From NCBI GenBank assembly GCA_949287785.1, contig CASEHR010000084.1, positions 1-14,397 on the forward strand: a stretch of DNA of 14,397 nucleotides, in the 5' to 3' direction. Position numbers and translations under genes: made by a program. This DNA is from an uncultured Bacillota bacterium (lineage in GTDB: Bacteria > Bacillota_I > Bacilli_A > Erysipelotrichales > Erysipelotrichaceae). Positions 7,948 through 13,660 of this stretch are shown here, piece after piece (within the stretch, counting starts at the first letter, position 1; each line of letters starts with the position of its first letter). Below the pieces are notes generated by a model. The model was given only the letters and a program-made list of their open reading frames with translations. It made no database searches and was not told the origin of the DNA.

Positions 7948-8452
7948 GATCAAATTCCTCGATCAGACGTTCGATCGCTTCCCGGTCCTGCTCCTTTACA
8001 TCCTTAGTACCGATGAGTTTCTCACTGGCTGCCAGAGCGACATCGACGATCTGTTCATTGATATCAGCTTCAAGTTCTTTCCGTTCTTTTTCCATCCGCT
8101 CTTTGGCTTTGACGATGAGATCATCAGCTTCCTTGTGCGCCTTATCGACGATATCGCCTTTGATCTGCATACCTTCTGCTTTAGCATTGGTCCTGATCTC
8201 TTCGGCGAGTCTGTCGGCATCGACGACAGCCTGTCTGCTCTTTTGGAGATTCTCCTCAGCTTCCGCATTCAGGGTGTCGGCTGACTTGATCTTGTCATCA
8301 TAGTAGTCCTCACGCTTTTTGATGATCGCTCTTGCCGGGTCCCATACCAGTTTATAGATAAAGTAAAACAAGACCCCTGTAACCAGAAGCGTGAAAGCCA
8401 TTGTTAAAGGATTGGGAAAAAGTTGACCGGCTACATCAACTTCGATATTCAT
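7931..8452 (-). CDS. atpF: ATP synthase F0 b subunit
   Basis: This is the membrane-anchored peripheral stalk. The 173-residue protein has one N-terminal transmembrane helix (about 17-35, LTMAFTLLVTGVLFYFIYKLVW), then the conserved PARAIIKKRE and a long charged helix (about 45-150, rich in Ala, Glu, Lys and Asp) that forms the b2 coiled coil, ending with EQIVDVALAASEKLIG, typical for b. The ATG at 8452 follows the atpE stop by 3 bp, and GGAG lies 8 bases upstream within the end of atpE. Confidence 0.95.
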   Translation of the reverse strand: MNIEVDVAGQLFPNPLTMAFTLLVTGVLFYFIYKLVWDPARAIIKKREDYYDDKIKSADTLNAEAEENLQKSRQAVVDADRLAEEIRTNAKAEGMQIKGDIVDKAHKEADDLIVKAKERMEKERKELEADINEQIVDVALAASEKLIGTKDVKEQDREAIERLIEEFDHGSDK

Positions 8453-8455
8453 CCA

Positions 8456-8692
8456 TTAAGCTCCAAGTACGAATACGATGATGAAGGCGATAAGCATACC
8501 GTAGATAGCACAAGTCTCGGCGACCGCACAACCGACGATCAGCATCGTTCTGATCTGGCTGGCTGCCTCGGGGTTTTTACCGACAGCTTCAACTGCTTTC
8601 GCCGCCGCATAACCCTGACCGATACCGGTAGAGAAACCGGTAAATACTGATAGACCAGCACCGATCGCGATAAGTCCTGTTCCTACATCCAT
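8456..8692 (-). CDS. atpE: ATP synthase F0 c subunit, probably Na+-binding type
   Basis: This is the ion-carrying rotor ring subunit, a 78-residue hairpin of two transmembrane helices with the polar loop KNPEAASQIR (39-48). The ion-binding carboxylate is Glu59 in AVAETCAIYGML. Compared with the Na+ c-ring of Ilyobacter tartaricus (ligands Gln32, Val63 backbone, Glu65, Ser66, with Thr67 and Tyr70 nearby), this protein has Gln26, Val57, Glu59, Thr60, Cys61 and Tyr64 at the matching positions. Most of the signature is kept, with Thr for Ser and Cys for Thr. The strong AGGAGG upstream of ATG 8692 fits the high copy number of c. Identity as c is sure; ion choice is inferred. Confidence 0.95.
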   Translation of the reverse strand: MDVGTGLIAIGAGLSVFTGFSTGIGQGYAAAKAVEAVGKNPEAASQIRTMLIVGCAVAETCAIYGMLIAFIIVFVLGA

Positions 8693-8704
8693 AATTAAAA
8701 CCTC

Positions 8705-9409
8705 CTATTCATCTTCTTTTAATTCATTGGATATAAATACCATCGTGAGTGATATAAATATAAACATCTGGATAAATCCAGCAAACAGATCGAAATAAGC
8801 ATGGAAAAACGGTGCTACAACGACACCGACGAAGTTGAAGCCGCTGCCGCCGAAAAGACCTAAGACAAGATCAGACAGGAAACTGCAGCCACTGTAGATG
8901 ACCGACATGATGATCGAACCCGAAAGGATATTACCGAAAAGACGGATCGACATCGAGATCAAGGGAGCTATCTTACCAAAGATATTCGGAATGACAAACG
9001 GAAAGATCGGCTCAAAGAAACCATGGATATAACTGCCGATACCGTTGTCTCTGATCGCATTGAACTGGATCATCACCCAGGTGATCGCTGCCATCGTCAA
9101 GGTAACACTGTAATTCATCGTCGGTGGATTGAAACCGAAAAGACCCAGAATATTGCTCAGGAAAAGAAAGATACACAAAGTCCCGATATAAGGTGCCAGA
9201 CTCTTCACAAAACGCTCCTGTACGATCGTCCTGACCTGATCATCGATCATCTCTACCAGCCACAGAGCCGCCAAGACAAGACCTCTGGGCTTGCTTAAAG
9301 GATCAAACGCTTTCAGACGCCGGTTGATCAAAAAACACATTGCGATGATAAAGACCGCTACCACCAAAAGTGACAGGACTTCTTTCTGGACCGTCAAATG
9401 GATCGTCAT
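8705..9409 (-). CDS. atpB: ATP synthase F0 a subunit
   Basis: This is the stator channel subunit of F0, 234 residues, with hydrophobic helices throughout. The essential arginine is Arg156 in SMSIRLFGNILSG, and the FGFNPPTMNYSVTLTMA segment (91-107) with its N-P-P-T-x-N pattern is typical. The last helices hold the HAYFDLFAGFIQMFIFISLTMVF region, which faces the c-ring. The ATG at 9409 overlaps the atpI stop codon in an ATGA arrangement, with GAGGGG directly upstream. The c subunit follows 12 bp downstream. Confidence 0.96.
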   Translation of the reverse strand: MTIHLTVQKEVLSLLVVAVFIIAMCFLINRRLKAFDPLSKPRGLVLAALWLVEMIDDQVRTIVQERFVKSLAPYIGTLCIFLFLSNILGLFGFNPPTMNYSVTLTMAAITWVMIQFNAIRDNGIGSYIHGFFEPIFPFVIPNIFGKIAPLISMSIRLFGNILSGSIIMSVIYSGCSFLSDLVLGLFGGSGFNFVGVVVAPFFHAYFDLFAGFIQMFIFISLTMVFISNELKEDE

Positions 9410-9744
9410 CCCCTCAATACTCCTAACATATACAATATTTTACACGATACTAAGCCAAATAGTATACCAATGAGCGAAAAAATATGCCCCACAAGAACAC
9501 CGAGACCGATCAGTACAGTGATCAGTATGATATTGATGACTAAGATCATATACACCTGATGCCGGTCTTTATCATCCAGGGCTTTCTTGATCCCATGATC
9601 AAGTGTCCAGAGGTAGATGATATAAGCAGCACTGCTGAGCAAGATACCGCAGGCGATATTCGGATAGAAAAAGACCGTGATAAGACTGATGATCATATTG
9701 AGGATGACCGCATTACGATACCCTCTTATTCCACTTGTAAGCAC
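9406..9744 (-). CDS. atpI: ATP synthase subunit I (AtpI-like membrane protein)
   Basis: This is a small 112-residue membrane protein with about four transmembrane helices (roughly AVILNMIISLITVFF, ACGILLSSAAYIIYLW, MILVINIILITVLIGLGVLV and FSLIGILFGLVSCKILYML). Its position ahead of atpB with a 4-bp overlap is the classic atpI location; AtpI helps c-ring assembly or Mg2+/Ca2+ handling in some species. Identity rests on position, size and topology, as the family is poorly conserved. The start is uncertain: the only in-frame candidate near the N terminus is GTG 9744, which has no Shine-Dalgarno match. An ATG at 9760-9758 lies in another frame and gives a 15-codon reading frame that runs across the GTG. 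Confidence 0.72.
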   Translation of the reverse strand: MLTSGIRGYRNAVILNMIISLITVFFYPNIACGILLSSAAYIIYLWTLDHGIKKALDDKDRHQVYMILVINIILITVLIGLGVLVGHIFSLIGILFGLVSCKILYMLGVLRG

Positions 9745-9750
9745 TTGTAA
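9733..9750. repeat. Tandem ACTTGTAA direct repeat at the atpI start
   Basis: ACTTGTAA occurs at 9733-9740 and again at 9743-9750, spaced exactly 10 bp, one helical turn. It covers the proposed atpI GTG start and the first codons. Such spacing is typical of protein-binding sites on one face of DNA, but it could be chance. Confidence 0.5.
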
Positions 9751-9792
9751 ATTTTAACATATATCCGTTTCGATGCATATGATTTCTGAGTC

Positions 9793-9821
9793 ATAATACT
9801 AGTTAATATTTTAATAAGTAA
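9793..9821 (-). promoter_or_regulatory. Weak candidate promoter for the atp operon
   Basis: On the minus strand TATTAT (9798-9793) is a good -10 match, 17 bp from TTACTT (9821-9816), a poor -35. It would give a leader of about 40 bases to atpI. The region is AT-rich and is the only intergenic space upstream of the nine atp genes. The -35 overlaps a cre-like site. Confidence 0.4.
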
Positions 9822-9830
9822 TCGCTTACA
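9817..9830 (-). promoter_or_regulatory. cre-like site (candidate CcpA operator)
   Basis: On the minus strand the 14-mer TGTAAGCGATTACT fits the cre consensus TGWAANCGNTNWCA at every fixed position except the last. It lies 8 bp upstream of the -35 box of the rightward SDR promoter and overlaps the weak -35 of the leftward atp promoter. A site upstream of a -35 can activate, while one overlapping a promoter represses, so the two directions could respond in opposite ways to sugar supply. This is inference from a consensus match only. Confidence 0.45.
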
Positions 9831-9838
9831 TTTTTTTA

Positions 9839-9867
9839 TTGACACAGGTGATGCGATAAGTGATAAT
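9839..9867 (+). promoter_or_regulatory. Sigma-A-type promoter of the SDR/MFS operon
   Basis: TTGACA (9839-9844, perfect -35) and GATAAT (9862-9867, 5 of 6 to TATAAT) are separated by the ideal 17 bp. Transcription would start near 9874, leaving a leader of about 68 bases before the first gene. It is the best promoter match in the window. A cre-like site lies just upstream. Confidence 0.8.
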
Positions 9868-9941
9868 AAGGTTAGATCATACGATAAAACAATCTATACA
9901 CATCCTTGAACCTTTGGTGTGGTCTTTATTTGGAGGTTTAT

Positions 9942-10706
9942 ATGGGAGAGTATAAAGACATCTTGAAAGACAAGGTCATCGTCATCACCGGTACTACCAG
10001 TGGTATCGGTAAGGGCATGGCTAAACTTTTTGCTGCCCAAGGGGCAAAAGTAGTCGGAAGCGGGCGCAGGGAAGAGCTGGGCCAGGAGGTCGTCAGAGAC
10101 ATCAAATACAATGGTGGGGAAGCGATCTTCGTCAAGACTGACGTTTTGGATCCTTCCCAGATCGAAAACCTCATTGAAACGGCAGTCAGAACTTATGGCC
10201 GGATCGATATCTTGGTCAACAATGCAGCCTACGAGCCCAACAAACTCTTTGCGGATAACACCTATGAAGATTACCGCAAAGTCATCGATACCAACCTCGG
10301 TTCATATGTCTTGGCCAGTATCTGTGCTTTAAAACACATGAAAGCACAGGGACATGGCAAGATCCTGAATATCAATTCGGTAACAGCCGTTCAGCAGGTG
10401 CCGGGTGTCGGTATGTACTCACTGGCGAAAGCGGCGATCACCAATCTAACCAAAGTCATCGCCCTAGAGAACGCCCGTGACGGTATCCGCTGCAACGAGA
10501 TCAATCCGGGACTCATTCTCGCCGGTGAATTTGAAAAACCCGAGGTGAGAGAATGGGCTAAAGAAGCCATTGAAAAGATGACACCGGTCGGAAGGCTTGG
10601 CACCGTAGAAGAGATCGCTCATGCCGCTTTATACCTTTTAAGCGATGAAGCAGATTTCTGTAATGGCACATCGTTGTTTGTCGACGGTGGAAGAAGACTG
10701 ATATAA
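9942..10706 (+). CDS. Short-chain dehydrogenase/reductase, predicted NADP(H)-dependent (first of three)
   Basis: This cytoplasmic SDR oxidoreductase interconverts an alcohol and a ketone of unknown identity. It has 254 residues, the classical SDR length. Rossmann motif TGTTSGIG (16-23), NNAA (93-96) and the catalytic tetrad Asn118, Ser146, Tyr159 and Lys163 (YSLAK) are intact. Arg42 and Arg43 at the end of the second strand (GSGRREE) suggest NADP(H). The C terminus has the usual ...FVDGG. It resembles FabG and sugar dehydrogenases generally, too broad to name a substrate. The ATG at 9942 has GGAGG 7 bases upstream; an in-frame TTG at 9906 is rejected. It is the first gene after a strong promoter and resembles the third SDR of this operon more than the second. 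Confidence 0.9.
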   Translation: MGEYKDILKDKVIVITGTTSGIGKGMAKLFAAQGAKVVGSGRREELGQEVVRDIKYNGGEAIFVKTDVLDPSQIENLIETAVRTYGRIDILVNNAAYEPNKLFADNTYEDYRKVIDTNLGSYVLASICALKHMKAQGHGKILNINSVTAVQQVPGVGMYSLAKAAITNLTKVIALENARDGIRCNEINPGLILAGEFEKPEVREWAKEAIEKMTPVGRLGTVEEIAHAALYLLSDEADFCNGTSLFVDGGRRLI

Positions 10707-10714
10707 GGAGAAAA

Positions 10715-11566
10715 ATGGAACAGATGTTAAAGGATAGGATCGCAATGGTCACCGGTGGTGCTTCCGGTATGGGTGAAGCTACCGTCAGATTGTTTGCGAA
10801 AGAGGGAGCTAAAGTCGTCATCGGCGATATCAATGTCCAAAAAGGCGAAGCTCTAGCAAAAGAATTGAACGATGCGGGCTATACCGTCCGTTTCTATGGC
10901 AAGATGGATATCACAAAGAAGGAGGACATCGACTTCAATGTGCAAAAGATGATCGATGAATTCGGAAGGATCGATATCTTCTGCCAATATGCCGGCGGTG
11001 AGATCGGTTCAAACTTCAATACCGACAATATCCACATGGAAGTCTGGGATGCGACGATGGATCGTAACCTTAAAGGTAATGTCATGTGTTACTTCGCCAT
11101 CGTCCCGTATATGAAAAAAAGACACAGCGGATCGATCATCTTCTGTTCATCAAACGGAGCGATGAACCCGCCGCTTGTGACCTATGCCTATCATGCGGCT
11201 AAAGCCGGCATGGAATCGATGACCGTCAATGCTGCTTTTGAATTGTGCCGTTATGGCATCAGGGTCAACTGTATCATCCCCGGACCGATCATGACGCCGT
11301 TTTGGGATGAGGTCTTCCCCAAAGAGATGCCGATGGCGGAAAGAGAGAAGTTCTTAAACGATCTCGCCAACACGGAAGTACCAATGGGAAGACTCGGAAG
11401 ACCGGAAGACATCGCCAATGTGGCTTTGTATTATGCCAGTGATCTTTCTGGTTATGTGACCGGTCAGAGGACTTTTGTCGGTGGCGGTATGGGCTATATC
11501 AATTGTCCGGAAGGAACTTTCATGATGAATTCCAAAGTCCATCCGATCGCTCCGAAAGAAGACTGA
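10715..11566 (+). CDS. Short-chain dehydrogenase/reductase, predicted NAD(H)-dependent, atypical (second of three)
   Basis: This 283-residue SDR has glycine motif TGGASGMG (13-20) and Asp38 at the end of strand two, the usual sign of NAD(H) preference, unlike its two neighbours. Catalytic Asn118, Ser146, Tyr159 and Lys163 (YHAAK) are present. The normally strong NNAG motif is replaced by QYAG (91-94), and the usual C-terminal DGG is VGGGMG, followed by an extra tail of about 25 residues (YINCPEGTFMM...HPIAPKED) that classical SDRs lack. The tail may shape the substrate pocket or the oligomer contact. RBS AAGGAG precedes the ATG; 8 bp separate it from the first SDR. Substrate unknown. Confidence 0.88.
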   Translation: MEQMLKDRIAMVTGGASGMGEATVRLFAKEGAKVVIGDINVQKGEALAKELNDAGYTVRFYGKMDITKKEDIDFNVQKMIDEFGRIDIFCQYAGGEIGSNFNTDNIHMEVWDATMDRNLKGNVMCYFAIVPYMKKRHSGSIIFCSSNGAMNPPLVTYAYHAAKAGMESMTVNAAFELCRYGIRVNCIIPGPIMTPFWDEVFPKEMPMAEREKFLNDLANTEVPMGRLGRPEDIANVALYYASDLSGYVTGQRTFVGGGMGYINCPEGTFMMNSKVHPIAPKED

Positions 11567-11585
11567 TCAGAAAAGGAGATCAGAC

Positions 11586-12809
11586 ATGAAGAAAGTGTCA
11601 CCTAATTTCAAATGGGTGATCATGGTTATGGTAACGCTCAGTACCGTGCCGATCTCCTATAATTCATTCCAGGTATCCGCCTTACCGATCGAATTCATGA
11701 ACGAACTCGGTCTTGACAGTGTCGAGTTTACATCGATCTTGACCGCTTCGATGCTGCCGGGTGTGTTCTTTGCGATCATCGGTGGTATCTTAGCCGATAA
11801 GATCGGCCCTAAGACGACCTGTACGATCGCTCTGGCAGTGAGCCTTGCCGGAAGCCTCGGCCGTCTTTTAGCCGATAATTACCTCTTCTATTTCATCTGC
11901 ATGGTGATGCTGGGGTTTGGCGGGACCTTCCTCAGCATGTGTGCTGCCAAGCTGTTTTCCGAATGGTTCCTACCCCATGAAATGGGCATCCCGATGGGTG
12001 TCGTCCTTTCATCGGGTGCTTTGGGTACAGCTATCGCCCAATCAACGACAGCAGCTTTGTTTGCCGGTAATCTTCACGGTGCCTATATCTTCGGTTCGAT
12101 CTGGATCCTGGTGATGCTCGTACTTTGGATCATCATCGTCAGGGAAAACAAGGATAAAAAGATCACCGAAGAGGCAACGATCTTCACCGGCCTAAAGAAA
12201 GCGGTCAAAAGCCGCAATATCTGGATCATCGGCCTTTGTGCTGCCGTATCCATGGGTTATCAGATGATCTTCAATTCCAACTACATCGCCGGGATGCAGA
12301 CCGCAAAGACGATCGATGCGGCAATAGCCGGCTTATATGGCACGATCTTCACTGCCGGAGGTTTCCTTGGCAATATCATCGTCCCGATGATATTGAAGAA
12401 GATCGGTGTCAATCGACCGACGATCTTCGTCTTTGGCATATTGGGTGGTGTACTTTCGTATATCGCCTGGGCCTATCTTGACGGCATGACGATGGCGATC
12501 GTGTTAGCCCTTGGCGGCTTACTGGTCTTTGGCATCATGCCCCCGCTCATCGGCTATCCGCCGCTTTTGGATGAGATCGGTCCGCAATATGCCGGTTCAG
12601 CATCCGGTATCGTGACCACCTTACAGATGATCGGTGCTTACTTTTTACCATCAGGTATCCTGGCACCGCTTGCCACAAACGGTGGGATGATGAACTACGA
12701 CCACCTGTTCTTATACGGGGCAATATGCGCTGCGCTTTTCGGCATATTGGCGCTCGTATTACCAGAACTTGGAAGCAAAGCGCTTTTAAAAAGATCAAAG
12801 GAGAATTAA
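11586..12809 (+). CDS. MFS transporter (12-helix family) of unknown substrate
   Basis: This 407-residue membrane protein has about 12 hydrophobic helices. The motif A-type loop between helices 2 and 3 is visible as GGILADKIGPK (66-76), and the charged central loop (about 189-214, VRENKDKKITEE...KKAVKSR) divides two six-helix halves. The protein probably imports or exports the compound handled by the flanking dehydrogenases. The layout recalls CynX/NarK- or BaiG-like carriers, but I cannot assign one. The start ATG 11586 has AAAAGGAG about 7 bases upstream, 19 bp after the second SDR. Its TAA stop abuts the ATG of the third SDR directly (TAAATG), so the four genes form one operon. Confidence 0.9.
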   Translation: MKKVSPNFKWVIMVMVTLSTVPISYNSFQVSALPIEFMNELGLDSVEFTSILTASMLPGVFFAIIGGILADKIGPKTTCTIALAVSLAGSLGRLLADNYLFYFICMVMLGFGGTFLSMCAAKLFSEWFLPHEMGIPMGVVLSSGALGTAIAQSTTAALFAGNLHGAYIFGSIWILVMLVLWIIIVRENKDKKITEEATIFTGLKKAVKSRNIWIIGLCAAVSMGYQMIFNSNYIAGMQTAKTIDAAIAGLYGTIFTAGGFLGNIIVPMILKKIGVNRPTIFVFGILGGVLSYIAWAYLDGMTMAIVLALGGLLVFGIMPPLIGYPPLLDEIGPQYAGSASGIVTTLQMIGAYFLPSGILAPLATNGGMMNYDHLFLYGAICAALFGILALVLPELGSKALLKRSKEN

Positions 12810-13607
12810 ATGACTGAAAGAAGAGAACCGGAAGTCACTGGTCTCAGACCCAGTGCAAACCGATTAAAAGACAAGGTGACGATCGTCACCGGATCAACAA
12901 GCGGCATCGGCAAAGCAAGTGCTATCTTATTTGCCCATGAAGGAGCTAAGGTCACTGTAGTCGGAAGACGGACCGAAAAAGGGGAAGCAGTGGTCAAAAC
13001 GATAAGAGACAACGGCGGTGAGGCGATCTTTGTCAGAGCGGATATGACCGTTGAAGAAGATGTCCAAAACGTCGTCAATACGACGATGGCTACCTGGGGC
13101 AGGATCGATTGCCTTTTCAACAACGCCGGCTGTCTTATCACCAAACCGACTGTTGAACTGACCCGTGAAGACTGGGATAAATTCACCAATCTCGATGCCT
13201 ATTCCTATTTACGGATGATGCAGCTATGCCTTCCGATCATGGAAAAACAAGGTGGCGGTTCGATCGTCAACTGTTCATCACTGGCAGCTTTCGACAATGC
13301 GATACCGGGCGGAGCACTTTATTGTTTTGTCAAGGCCGGTGTCAATCACATGACCCATTGTATCGCTGCCGAATACGCTGACCGACATATCCGTGTCAAC
13401 AATCTCAATCCGGGTCTTATCGAGACGGAGATGGTCCTGACCGGTCCTGGTGCCGATGGTTTTGACTATATCAAATCCCTGGTCCCATGTAAAAGAGCAG
13501 GTACGGCTTTGGAATGTGCTTATGCTGCACTATATCTTTTAAGCGATGAAGCTTCTTATACAAGCGGTGCGTCGTTATTGTTGGATCATGGTCAAAGAGG
13601 CTACTAA
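12810..13607 (+). CDS. Short-chain dehydrogenase/reductase, predicted NADP(H)-dependent (third of three)
   Basis: This 265-residue SDR carries TGSTSGIG (27-34), NNAG (104-107), and catalytic Asn127, Ser157, Tyr171 and Lys175 (YCFVK). Arg53 and Arg54 after strand two suggest NADP(H). It shares NGGEAIFV and YLLSDEA stretches with the first SDR and is probably an older duplicate of it. Oddities are a charged 18-residue N-terminal extension (TERREPEVTGLRPSANR), one extra residue between the catalytic Ser and Tyr, and a C terminus ending LLLDHGQRGY where DGG is usual. The start follows the MFS stop without a gap, with AAGGAG 7 bases upstream inside the end of the MFS gene. Its stop codon lies in the terminator stem. 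Confidence 0.9.
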   Translation: MTERREPEVTGLRPSANRLKDKVTIVTGSTSGIGKASAILFAHEGAKVTVVGRRTEKGEAVVKTIRDNGGEAIFVRADMTVEEDVQNVVNTTMATWGRIDCLFNNAGCLITKPTVELTREDWDKFTNLDAYSYLRMMQLCLPIMEKQGGGSIVNCSSLAAFDNAIPGGALYCFVKAGVNHMTHCIAAEYADRHIRVNNLNPGLIETEMVLTGPGADGFDYIKSLVPCKRAGTALECAYAALYLLSDEASYTSGASLLLDHGQRGY

Positions 13608-13631
13608 AAGGGGTATTTTTACCCCTTTTAG
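13604..13631 (+). terminator. Intrinsic terminator of the SDR/MFS operon
   Basis: CTAAAAGGGGTA (13604-13615) and TACCCCTTTTAG (13620-13631) form a perfect 12-bp stem with a TTTT loop. The stem includes the stop codon of the third SDR. The following TCTTATAAT is only moderately T-rich, but the stem itself ends in TTTT, so termination is likely. It separates the operon from the flavoprotein gene. Confidence 0.8.
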
Positions 13632-13634
13632 TCT

Positions 13635-13640
13635 TATAAT
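13635..13640 (+). promoter_or_regulatory. Possible -10 box for the flavoprotein gene
   Basis: TATAAT lies 20 bp upstream of the flavoprotein start and directly after the terminator. The matching -35 position falls inside the hairpin and shows no TTGACA-like sequence, so this is weak. If used, the leader would be under 20 bases. Confidence 0.3.
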
Positions 13641-13660
13641 AGACCTCAGAAGGTGATTGT

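Noticed and set aside
9895..9925. A hairpin in the SDR operon leader (CACATCC with GGTGTG)
   Set aside because: The stem is only about six pairs with a bulge and a ten-base loop, too weak to claim.
9942..13607. The SDR/MFS cluster as a bai-type bile acid 7-alpha-dehydroxylation operon
   Set aside because: Only generic SDR and MFS families are shared. No BaiB ligase, BaiE dehydratase, BaiF transferase or BaiCD/BaiH-type flavoenzyme is visible in the operon.
13629..13641. A 13-mer TAGTCTTATAATA also found at 1378-1390, as a shared regulatory element
   Set aside because: The two copies have unrelated orientation and context relative to their genes, and such AT-rich 13-mers around -10-like sequence can recur by chance.
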